Positions 8,728 to 15,831 of a stretch of DNA of 64,000 bases are shown here, piece by piece; the stretch's first letter is position 1; every line of letters begins with the position of its first letter. Location of the stretch: contig DDTO01000011.1 in the NCBI GenBank assembly GCA_002344135.1, forward strand, positions 1-64,000. The letters are read 5' to 3'. Source of the DNA: Chthonomonas sp. UBA2362. Lineage in GTDB: Bacteria; Armatimonadota; Fimbriimonadia; Fimbriimonadales; Fimbriimonadaceae. Made by a program: the position numbers and the translations under genes. Below the pieces are notes generated by a model, which saw only the letters and a program-made list of their open reading frames with translations, ran no database searches and had not been told where the DNA came from.

Positions 8728-9435
8728 TTAGTGGCCGTGGTCGCTCATCAGTCCGGCAAGCCGATGGACCGCCTTCGAGCTCTTCGTGATCTTCTCGTAG
8801 AATCCGCGCGGGGTCTTGAAGGTCGTGTTCTCGAAGCGAAGGCTATCACCGGCGCCGACGAGATACTCGACCGGGAAGTATCGCCTGTAAGGCCCCGGGC
8901 GAGTCACCATCACGGAACCTCGGAACACGCTCGTCCAGGTCGCGGCGCTTTCCTCGGCGCTCGATCGCTCGACCATAAAGTGAGTTCCCACCGCCGTGAT
9001 CGTGCACCCGGCCGATTGGACTCTGAAGCCGTAGCGTTCGGTCTTCACCTGGGCGTCCATCACGCCGGACTGCAGGGTGACCGTCACTGCAAAGTTCCTT
9101 CCGTCGGGCATCGTTTCGTCGAGCGCCAGTCTCGTGGTGTCGACCAGCCGGATCGTGCCCGCCGGTGCGCCGCCTGCTGCGCGAATCTGCAGAACGAGCG
9201 GGGTCGCCGAACTGTTCTCCACGACGTCACCGGGCTTGACCTCGAAGCCGTCTCTGACGGTCTCGACCTTCTGCCCGTTGCGCATGACCCGGAAGCTTCC
9301 CTCGCCCACGCTGGGAATAACGACCTTAAAAGTCGGAACCGGCTTGGCCGGAATGTGGGTTTGCGCTGTCGTAGTGGCCGACAGTCCGGCGGCCAAAGCC
9401 GTGGCGATCATAGTGAAAATCGTCGCTCGTTTCAC
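8728..9435 (-). CDS. Secreted FecR-fold protein
   Basis: A 235-residue exported protein. The start is taken as GTG at 9435 because it gives a clean signal peptide (VKRATIFTMIATALAAGL, then TTTAQT) and an AAGGAG site 8 bases upstream; a longer reading from 9555 adds a charged segment before the signal. The core is FecR-like: VRDGFEVKPGDVVENS, TRLALDETMPDGRN, LQSGVMDAQV, and the classic ITAVGTHFMVE followed by VFRGSVMVT. This last block is the most diagnostic part of the family. The C-terminal 60 residues are basic and unassigned. It is paired with the FecR-fold gene downstream on the same strand. Function beyond the fold is not inferred. Confidence 0.75.
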   Translation of the reverse strand: MKRATIFTMIATALAAGLSATTTAQTHIPAKPVPTFKVVIPSVGEGSFRVMRNGQKVETVRDGFEVKPGDVVENSSATPLVLQIRAAGGAPAGTIRLVDTTRLALDETMPDGRNFAVTVTLQSGVMDAQVKTERYGFRVQSAGCTITAVGTHFMVERSSAEESAATWTSVFRGSVMVTRPGPYRRYFPVEYLVGAGDSLRFENTTFKTPRGFYEKITKSSKAVHRLAGLMSDHGH

Positions 9436-9552
9436 GCATTCGTCTCCTTCGATCGGTTTGGCCGGACCCTCCGAGGTCGGCACACTCCTTTGATTATGGA
9501 CGGTTTGCGCGGCGACTAGGAAGCGAAAGCGGCTCGCTAACTCGATCGCGGC

Positions 9553-9558
9553 CAAAAT
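9553..9558 (+). promoter_or_regulatory. Candidate -10 box of DUF255 gene
   Basis: CAAAAT ends 5 bases before the ATG at 9564. The first base departs from the TANNNT pattern, so support rests mainly on the position. Confidence 0.35.
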
Positions 9559-9563
9559 ACGCC

Positions 9564-11636
9564 ATGGCCGAACGGCTCAGAAACTCCCGCTCTCCATATC
9601 TGCGCCAGCATGCCGACAACCCTGTCGACTGGTACGAATGGGGAGAAGAGGCCTTCGAGGCCGCTCGCCGAGAGGACAAGCCGATCTTCCTGAGCGTGGG
9701 CTACAGCAGTTGCCACTGGTGCCACGTCATGGCGCACGAGTCGTTCGAGAATCCGGCGATCGCCGAACTTCTCGACGCGTCGGTCGTGAGTGTCAAGGTC
9801 GACCGCGAGGAGCGGCCGGACGTGGACGATGCCTACATGACGGCCGTGCAGCTATCGACCGGTCGCGGCGGTTGGCCGATGACGGTGTTCATGACCCCGG
9901 AAGGGCATCCCTTCTTTGCCGGGACCTATTTTCCACCCGAAGATCGCGGTGAGTATCCCGGATTCGCGAGCCTTGTTCAGGGTGTGGCCGATGCGTGGAA
10001 GAACAACCGAGCCGAACTCGTCGCCGCGGCCCAGCGCTTCGCCGACGTGCTCGCCGATGCGATGAGCCGCGACTTCGAAGAGTGGGCCGAATTCGATACC
10101 GGGAAGGCTCTCGCGACCTTGATAGAGGTCCTGCATCAGGAGTTCGATCCGGACTATGGCGGCTTCGGCGACCGCCCGAAGTTTCCGCCCCATACCGCGC
10201 TGCGCTTTCTGCTCCGGTTCCTTCGCTCGGGACGAGCGCCCTCGATCGAAGCGACGCTGCCCGGCGCTGAGGCCATGGCGCGCGAAATGCTCCACAAGAC
10301 GCTCGATGGCCTTATGCTCGGCGGCATCCACGACCATGTCGGGGGTGGGTTTCATCGGTACTCGACGGACCGACACTGGGTGCTCCCACACTTCGAGAAG
10401 ACCCTTTACGACAACGCACAGCTGCTCGAAGTCCTCGCGATGGCTGCCCGCGAGGAGGGCACGCTGGCATTGCGCTGCCGTGAGTCGGCGGACGCGCTCA
10501 CGGCCTGGCTCGATCGCGAACTCGGCGATGCCGACGGCTTTCTCTACAGCGGACTCGATGCCGACAGCGAGGGCGAGGAAGGCCGATTCTATCTGTGGAG
10601 CCTAACGGAGATTCGCGAGGTCTCGGGGTTCGATCCCGACTTCGAGACCGCTTTCCACATCGAGCCAGACGGCAACTACGACGACGAGGCCAGCGGAGAG
10701 CGGATGGGGCTCAACGTTCTCTATCGCTCGGACTGGAGGGGGAGTTTTCGGAACCAACTCGATCGACTCTTCGAGCGTCGATCGAATCGCGAGCGTCCGA
10801 GCACCGACGACAAGGCGATCGCCGCATGGAATGGCATGGCCATCGTCGCCCTGTGCGAAGCGGGGGACGTCGAGCGTGCGCTTTGCTGCGCCCGCGCTTG
10901 GATTGCGCTTCCCGAATTGCCCCACCTGGTCGTGCGCGGCGAGCCCTCGGGCCTGCCCTTTCTCGACGACGTTGCTCACATGGGGCTTGGCTATCACCGC
11001 CTCCATGTCGAAACCGGCGATCTGGAGTGGCTGAACGCCGCCCACTCCTTGGTCCGAGAAGTCCTGCCCCAGTTTGCCGATCGCTCCGGCACCTACTGGT
11101 ACACGACGGACCGTCATGAGCGGCTGATCGGGAGGAGCCGGCCGGCCCTCGACCAGCAGATGCCCAGCGCGAACGCCGCCGCAGTGCGCCTCCTGATCGC
11201 CGTCGGCGAGCAGGAAGCGGCGTCGGCGGCTCTGCGCCGGTTGTCGGGCTGGATGGAACGGCTGCCGTCCGCGAGCGAGTCTCTTTTTGATTGTCTCCTC
11301 GATCTCGACCCGCTCGCCGAAGACCGGGTGCGAGCGGGCGTGGAACTGTTCGATGACGGCGTCGGCCTCCTCCATCTCCACGTGCCCGCGGGTTGGCGAA
11401 TCTACTTGCCGGGCAGCGACGAGCCTTACACCGAGCTCAGCCTGCACGGCGAGGGAAGCGAGGTCGAGGTCGAATTCGGGCCCGGCCTAACCAGGATCGA
11501 AGGGAATCGAGATCTCCTCTTTCGGATCGCCATGCCAGGGCGTCTCATCGGGCTGAAGCTGCATTATCAGGCTTGCTCCGACTCCGAGTGCCTTCCGCCC
11601 TCCGAGATCGACATTCCGCTGCCCTTGCCCGACTAA
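9564..11636 (+). CDS. DUF255 thioredoxin-domain protein (YyaL/SSP411 family)
   Basis: A 690-residue cytosolic protein of the widely conserved family that joins a thioredoxin-like domain to an (alpha/alpha)6 barrel. The first 170 residues contain the family hallmark NPVDWYEWGEEAF, the SSCHWCHVM motif (C50 and C53) and GGWPMTVFMTPEG. Later blocks include FGDRPKFPPHTALRF, the HDHVGGGFHRYSTD loop, KTLYDNAQLL, and a DDKAIAAWNGM segment. Length and motif order are normal for the family. The exact reaction is unknown; a link to redox or sugar chemistry is speculative. The stop codon TAA is the first half of a TAAAAT box that probably drives argH. Confidence 0.88.
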   Translation: MAERLRNSRSPYLRQHADNPVDWYEWGEEAFEAARREDKPIFLSVGYSSCHWCHVMAHESFENPAIAELLDASVVSVKVDREERPDVDDAYMTAVQLSTGRGGWPMTVFMTPEGHPFFAGTYFPPEDRGEYPGFASLVQGVADAWKNNRAELVAAAQRFADVLADAMSRDFEEWAEFDTGKALATLIEVLHQEFDPDYGGFGDRPKFPPHTALRFLLRFLRSGRAPSIEATLPGAEAMAREMLHKTLDGLMLGGIHDHVGGGFHRYSTDRHWVLPHFEKTLYDNAQLLEVLAMAAREEGTLALRCRESADALTAWLDRELGDADGFLYSGLDADSEGEEGRFYLWSLTEIREVSGFDPDFETAFHIEPDGNYDDEASGERMGLNVLYRSDWRGSFRNQLDRLFERRSNRERPSTDDKAIAAWNGMAIVALCEAGDVERALCCARAWIALPELPHLVVRGEPSGLPFLDDVAHMGLGYHRLHVETGDLEWLNAAHSLVREVLPQFADRSGTYWYTTDRHERLIGRSRPALDQQMPSANAAAVRLLIAVGEQEAASAALRRLSGWMERLPSASESLFDCLLDLDPLAEDRVRAGVELFDDGVGLLHLHVPAGWRIYLPGSDEPYTELSLHGEGSEVEVEFGPGLTRIEGNRDLLFRIAMPGRLIGLKLHYQACSDSECLPPSEIDIPLPLPD

Positions 11637-11639
11637 AAT
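11634..11639 (+). promoter_or_regulatory. Candidate -10 box of argH, overlapping the upstream stop codon
   Basis: TAAAAT starts with the TAA stop of the DUF255 gene and ends 5 bases before the argH ATG at 11645. The 8-base intergenic gap leaves no room for a ribosome site, so a leaderless start is the simplest reading. Confidence 0.5.
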
Positions 11640-11644
11640 CGCTC

Positions 11645-13015
11645 ATGCGCAAACTCTGGGGCGGGGCCTTCGATGGGGATTCGGACGACCTCGTCGACCG
11701 TTTCGGGCAGAGCATCCAGACCGATCTGAGGTTCTGGCATCAGGATGTCGCCGGCAGCATCGCCCACGCTCGGATGCTGGGAGAAACCGGCATTCTGGCA
11801 AAATCCGATGCTCGACGCCTCGTCGAGGGACTGGAGCAGATCCTCACCGAAGGCCCGTCGAAGCTCCCCCAGGACGTCGAGGACATCCACACCGCAGTCG
11901 AACTGCGACTTGGCGAAGTGATCGGCGACGTCGCCGGCAAACTCCATACCGCCAGGAGCCGCAACGACCAAGTGGCAACCGACACGCGGCTCTATCTGAG
12001 GGCACGTCTCGGCGAGATCGGTGGACGACTCAAGAAACTGCAGCAGGTGTTGCTCGAATCGGCACGACGCCATCGGCGAGCCGTGATGCCGGGCTACACC
12101 CACCAGCAGCCGGCGCAGCCGATTACCTTGGGACTCCACCAGATGGCCCACTTCTGGGCGTTCCAAAGGCACGGCCGTCGAATCGAGTGGATTACCGAAT
12201 GGTTCAACTTCTGCCCGCTCGGGAGCGCGGCATTGGCCGGGACCTGGTTTCCCATCGACCGTCATGCGACTGCCCGCGAACTCGGGTTCTCAGGGCCGGT
12301 CCCGAACGCGCTGGACGCCACGTCCGACCGATCATTCGTCCTCGACGCCCTCCATGTGTCGGCGCTCGTCATGCTCGATCTGAGTCGGATCGCCCAGGAG
12401 TTGATCCTTTGGAGCGGCGCGGAAAGTGGCTTCGTGCGGCTCGCCGACAACGTCACAACCGGCTCGAGCATCATGCCCCAGAAGCGCAATCCGGACATGG
12501 CAGAGCTTATCCGGGGCCGAACGGGGAGGGCGATCGGGAACTGGACCGGCTTCGCCGCGACCATGAAAGCCCTGCCGCTCGGCTACAACCGGGACACGCA
12601 AGATGACAAGCCCGGACTGTTCGAGTCCCTCGATCTAGTGGCGGACTCATTGCGGCTCACCTCGATCATGCTCGAAACCGCCGAGTGGAACTTGCCTCGA
12701 ATGCGCAAGGCCGCCGCTGCCGGGTTCTCCACTGCGACTGACCTGGCCGACCTCCTGGCTTCGCGAGGGATGCCCTTTCGTGAAGCCCACGAGATCGTCG
12801 GGCGTTTGGCGAAGTCCGCCGCAGGCGGCACTCCTAGGCGTGAAGCGGTCCTGGAAGCAGTCGGGCCAGACCTGGTGGACGAGGCGATGGCGCGGCTCGA
12901 TCCGGTTCGAAGTGCGATGGCCCGATCGTCGTTCGGCGGGCCCGGCGACCTTGGTCGACAACTCCGCCGAGCGGCGATTCTCCTTCGCCGGCCGGGGTTC
13001 GGCTCGGCCGTCTAG
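11645..13015 (+). CDS. argH: Argininosuccinate lyase
   Basis: ArgH (456 residues) splits argininosuccinate into arginine and fumarate, the last step of arginine synthesis. The sequence begins MRKLWGGAFDGDSDD as in the family, and shows HTARSRNDQVATDTRLY and MPGYTHQQPAQPIT. The diagnostic fumarase/lyase loop GSSIMPQKRNPD contains the catalytic Ser. The C-terminal DLADLLASRGMPFREAH is also typical. Length is normal. The longer open frame upstream lies in the DUF255 gene, so the ATG at 11645 is used. No other arginine gene is adjacent. The biotin ligase gene follows 26 bases later. Confidence 0.96.
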   Translation: MRKLWGGAFDGDSDDLVDRFGQSIQTDLRFWHQDVAGSIAHARMLGETGILAKSDARRLVEGLEQILTEGPSKLPQDVEDIHTAVELRLGEVIGDVAGKLHTARSRNDQVATDTRLYLRARLGEIGGRLKKLQQVLLESARRHRRAVMPGYTHQQPAQPITLGLHQMAHFWAFQRHGRRIEWITEWFNFCPLGSAALAGTWFPIDRHATARELGFSGPVPNALDATSDRSFVLDALHVSALVMLDLSRIAQELILWSGAESGFVRLADNVTTGSSIMPQKRNPDMAELIRGRTGRAIGNWTGFAATMKALPLGYNRDTQDDKPGLFESLDLVADSLRLTSIMLETAEWNLPRMRKAAAAGFSTATDLADLLASRGMPFREAHEIVGRLAKSAAGGTPRREAVLEAVGPDLVDEAMARLDPVRSAMARSSFGGPGDLGRQLRRAAILLRRPGFGSAV

Positions 13016-13027
13016 GCGCGGGACGGC

Positions 13028-13033
13028 CATAAT
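13028..13033 (+). promoter_or_regulatory. Candidate -10 box of the biotin ligase gene
   Basis: CATAAT ends 8 bases before the ATG at 13042, matching the hexamer and spacing upstream of the metH-like gene. Confidence 0.45.
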
Positions 13034-13041
13034 GGGCGGCG

Positions 13042-13755
13042 ATGACGTCGCCCTTGGCATCCGGTCCCTGGCTAGAACTAGACGAGGTCGAGTCGACCCA
13101 AGATGTCTTGCGGGCTGCGCTGGCCTCCGGCACTCCGCCGGGAGTCGTCTTCGCTCACCATCAGACCCGCGGGCGGGGGCGGTTCGAGCGGCCGTGGTTC
13201 AGTGAGGCCGGGCGCTCGTTGACGATGTCGATGGTGTTTCCGAACTTCGCGGATCATCCACGGCCGTGGCTGGTCGGGATGGCGGTCGCGGCGGCGGCCG
13301 CGGCGGTAGTTCACTGCCGGCTGCGGTGGCCGAACGATCTGTTCCTCGACGAGCGCAAGATCGGCGGGGTCGTCACCGAATTGTTCCCCGACGCCGAGGG
13401 CCGATCGACGCCGGTCGTCGGCATCGGGATCAATCTCGATATCGAGCGCTTTCCCGCGGAGCTGGAAGGGATCGCGACGAGCCTGGCCATCCATCGCCCC
13501 AGTCACACGGATCCCATCGAAGTTGGGCGAGCGATCGTCGCCCGGCTCGACGATCTCCCTGAGCCCGATCATTGGGAGGATATCCGCCCGATTTGGACTC
13601 TCTTCGACGACACTCCCGGCAAGCCTTATCGCTTGATCAGCGGTGAAACGTCCACCGCGATCGGCATCGGTCCCGAGGGCGAGCTCGTGTGCGCCGTGGA
13701 TGGGGAGACGACAATGGTCTTGGCTGCCGAGGCTCTGCTGGGCCGAGAAGTGTGA
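13042..13755 (+). CDS. birA: Biotin--[acetyl-CoA-carboxylase] ligase
   Basis: A 237-residue class I biotin protein ligase, which activates biotin with ATP and attaches it to the carrier lysine of biotin-dependent carboxylases. The sequence has LDEVESTQDVLRAAL, the biotinyl-AMP loop TRGRGRFERPWFS, LRWPNDLFLDERKIGG and VVGIGINLD. There is no N-terminal helix-turn-helix domain, so it is not a BirA-type repressor. A small C-terminal SH3-like segment (SGETSTAIGIGPEGELV) is present. Family length for the regulator-free form is about 230-270, so it is complete. Its position between argH and an unrelated glycosidase gives no pathway context. Confidence 0.92.
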   Translation: MTSPLASGPWLELDEVESTQDVLRAALASGTPPGVVFAHHQTRGRGRFERPWFSEAGRSLTMSMVFPNFADHPRPWLVGMAVAAAAAAVVHCRLRWPNDLFLDERKIGGVVTELFPDAEGRSTPVVGIGINLDIERFPAELEGIATSLAIHRPSHTDPIEVGRAIVARLDDLPEPDHWEDIRPIWTLFDDTPGKPYRLISGETSTAIGIGPEGELVCAVDGETTMVLAAEALLGREV

Positions 13756-13864
13756 TCGGGATCTCGCCGGCCAGACCGCTCTACCGCCCGGCGTATGCCG
13801 CCGACGAGATGCTCGTTCCATGATCCCGACGACCAGACCAGCGGTGCGACCTCGGTAACATCTC

Positions 13865-14572
13865 ATGGTGCTGATCTCCATCGCTTTCGCAGCGCTATTG
13901 GCGAGCCCCACCCATGTAAGCCTTTCTCGGACGACCGTGCTCGACGCGTCCGTTAATGTCATCACCGCGAATTTGAACGAGCCTAGCGTAAGGGTGGGAA
14001 TCATTCTGGCGGATGGCTTTCCTGGGACCGATCAGGACTTCGAGAGGATGATCAACAAGGCAAAGCCCTTTGCCGCCGTCAACGGCGCCTACTTCGACGG
14101 AGGCACCAAGAAGCCTATAGGAGACATCGTCGTGGAGGGAATCCTCGTCCACTCCGGGCGCATGGGAACCGCGCTGGTCTGCGACCCTCAGGGCAAACCG
14201 GATATCTTTCGAGTCACACGGCACAAGACCGTGAAATGGGATGGCTTCCGAACCGTCCTCGCCTGCGGCCCCGCGCTGGTTCTCGACGGAAGCATCGACG
14301 TGCTGTTAGAACAAGAGGGCTTCACGAATCCACGCGTCACCGGTTCGGCTTCTCGCATGGCCATTGGCTATACGAAGAGAAACAAGCTGATCATCGCCAT
14401 GATCGGTAAAGCAGTCACCTTCGAAGAAGAGGCGCGCATCATGCTAGAGCTAGGGTGCTTCGAAGCCATGAACCTCGATGCCGGGGCGTCTCTGGCCATG
14501 TACTACGACGGGAAGGTCGTTCGGAGCCCATCCCGTCCGTTGACCAACGTTCTGGGCATTTGGGTCGATTAG
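13865..14572 (+). CDS. Phosphodiester glycosidase (NAGPA domain) family protein
   Basis: A 235-residue protein consisting almost only of the NAGPA/phosphodiester glycosidase domain. Diagnostic pieces are PFAAVNGAYFDGGTKKPIGD, ACGPALVLDG, SRMAIGYTKRNKLII, the conserved acidic segment CFEAMNLDAGASLAMYYDG, and the terminal RPLTNVLGIWV. The first 14 residues are hydrophobic (MVLISIAFAALLAS) and probably a signal peptide. Relatives act on sugar phosphodiesters in cell-surface polymers; the substrate here is unknown. A TAACAT hexamer ends 3 bases before the ATG. A strong hairpin follows the stop and is shared with the convergent PEP-CTERM gene. Confidence 0.85.
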   Translation: MVLISIAFAALLASPTHVSLSRTTVLDASVNVITANLNEPSVRVGIILADGFPGTDQDFERMINKAKPFAAVNGAYFDGGTKKPIGDIVVEGILVHSGRMGTALVCDPQGKPDIFRVTRHKTVKWDGFRTVLACGPALVLDGSIDVLLEQEGFTNPRVTGSASRMAIGYTKRNKLIIAMIGKAVTFEEEARIMLELGCFEAMNLDAGASLAMYYDGKVVRSPSRPLTNVLGIWVD

Positions 14573-14591
14573 AGCCCGTGACCAAACAAAG

Positions 14592-14622
14592 CGGGCCCTG
14601 CCCGACAATCCGACAGGGCCCG
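14592..14622. terminator. Bidirectional hairpin terminator
   Basis: CGGGCCCTG at 14592-14600 pairs perfectly with CAGGGCCCG at 14614-14622 across a 13-base loop. It lies between the converging glycosidase and PEP-CTERM genes. There is no long U tract on either side. Confidence 0.7.
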
Positions 14623-14637
14623 GCTGCAGGAAGACCT

Positions 14638-15393
14638 TTAGGCCTTGCGTCGCCGGCGGGCGGCGAAGAGGCCGAACCCGGCGACCAGCGCCGCGATCGT
14701 GCCCGGCTCGGGAACGGCGTTCACCGTCACCATATCCCATCGAAGCGTTCCGCCCGTCGCGTAGGTGCTCGTCGGGTTGGCCGCCGAGTACGAAGTGTAG
14801 GTCGTGTTGTCGTCGAACGGACCGGCCGCCGGACCGAAAATCGTGACCGTGCGGAACCGGAAGTTCGCGTTGTTCTGAACCGCAGCGACCGTGCTGAGAT
14901 CGACGGTGCGGTTGTTGAACCAAGTGTCGCCCGAGGTGCCCTCGAAGATCGTGGAGGCCCCCGCCGTGCCCTGGACCCAGCTCATGCCGCCATCGACGGA
15001 GTAGTCGAAGCGGATCCAGCGCGAGGAGGTATTGCTGTGGCGGACGTCGAAGTTGACGGTCACGCCCGTCATGCCCGCCGTCGAGACCGCGAACTGCACG
15101 CCGCGGCCGCCGTTCTCGGCGCCCTGCGCGGCATAGGTGGTCGTCTGCCAACCGAAGTTCGGCGGCGAGGTGAGGACCGGATCGCTCGATCCGCCGTTCA
15201 CGATGCCGGAGGCGAAGCTGGCGGTGACGCCGCCGACTAGGCTCGCGGTACCGAGGCCCACGCTCGGGGTCGGGCTGGACGATCCGCCAGGCACCGTGGT
15301 GGACGATTGGCCGTTGAAATCCCACTGGGTGAGGACCATCGCTCGGGACGAGAGCGCGGTCACGAGAAACGCAAGGGTAGCGAGTGACTTCAT
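14638..15393 (-). CDS. PEP-CTERM exported protein
   Basis: A 251-residue exported protein with a signal peptide (MKSLATLAFLVTALSSRA) and a C-terminal PEP-CTERM sorting signal: VPEPGTIAALVAGFG, then a short hydrophobic helix and RRRRK. Such tails are recognised by an exosortase (EpsH/XrtA type), which is not encoded in this window. The body is Gly/Ser/Thr-rich and beta-strand-like, including GVTVNFDVRHSNTSSRWIRF and SVDGGMSWVQG, resembling secreted beta-sandwich proteins. It has no catalytic motif I recognise. The start is ATG at 15393 with GAGAGGAAA a few bases upstream. The longer upstream reading is rejected because it would bury the signal peptide. Confidence 0.82.
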   Translation of the reverse strand: MKSLATLAFLVTALSSRAMVLTQWDFNGQSSTTVPGGSSSPTPSVGLGTASLVGGVTASFASGIVNGGSSDPVLTSPPNFGWQTTTYAAQGAENGGRGVQFAVSTAGMTGVTVNFDVRHSNTSSRWIRFDYSVDGGMSWVQGTAGASTIFEGTSGDTWFNNRTVDLSTVAAVQNNANFRFRTVTIFGPAAGPFDDNTTYTSYSAANPTSTYATGGTLRWDMVTVNAVPEPGTIAALVAGFGLFAARRRRKA

Positions 15394-15561
15394 CTGATCT
15401 TTCCTCTCTGCAAACAGAATCGCGCCGGCGCAACCGCGCACCGACGGAAAAAGTGTGGCCGAGGAAAGTTAACTGCGCATTAAGTCGTCCGGGCCGCGAG
15501 CGGGAGAGCGTTTTCCGGTGCGGGGCGTTCAAGTCCGAACCCATCCTGACCTCTCCCCCGG

Positions 15562-15621
15562 CCCCTCTCCTCCGCCGGCGAGACCGGGGCGTGCCGCGCG
15601 AGGGGCGGCGCAGGAGAGGGG
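15562..15621. repeat. REP-like inverted repeat
   Basis: CCCCTCTCCT at 15562-15571 pairs with AGGAGAGGGG at 15612-15621, with further GC-rich pairing possible inside. This arrangement is typical of extragenic palindromes dispersed in high-GC genomes. No second copy is seen in the window. Confidence 0.55.
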
Positions 15622-15664
15622 AGCCGGGCTTCCCCTGCCGAGCGACCCCCTGCAAGAGGATCCT

Positions 15665-15748
15665 GCAGCCCGCCGGAAGCATTCCGTAGCCCGCCGGAAG
15701 CATTCCGCAGCCCGCCGGAAGCATTCCGCAGCCCGGCAAAGGCATCCC
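15665..15748. repeat. 21-base tandem repeat (minisatellite), four units
   Basis: Three near-identical 21-base units based on GCAGCCCGCCGGAAGCATTCC (15665-15685, 15686-15706, 15707-15727) are followed by a degenerate fourth unit (15728-15748). The array is intergenic and about 80 bases before the DUF1592 start. Confidence 0.85.
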
Positions 15749-15820
15749 GTCCAAGTGCAGGAGCCATCCCTCGGCTTCCTTCTGGTCCACGACCGTTCCC
15801 TGCGAGCGGGCTCGGCATCG

Positions 15821-15826
15821 TACAAT
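15821..15826 (+). promoter_or_regulatory. Candidate -10 box of the DUF1592 gene
   Basis: TACAAT ends 5 bases before the GTG at 15832, the same geometry as the first gene of the window. Confidence 0.55.
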
Positions 15827-15831
15827 AGGAC

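Larger units (their letters stand above)
15394..15831. other. Repeat-rich intergenic region without a convincing gene
   Basis: This 438-base gap between divergent genes holds the leader of the PEP-CTERM gene, a long inverted repeat (15562-15621), a 21-base tandem repeat (15665-15748) and the DUF1592 promoter near its right end. Open frames cross it in several phases only because the repeat unit is a multiple of three with no stops. I see no start with a ribosome site and no domain. Confidence 0.6.

Noticed and set aside
15665..15748. CRISPR-like array
   Set aside because: Units are directly adjacent with no spacers and no cas genes are present; it is a minisatellite. The same applies to 58939-59085.
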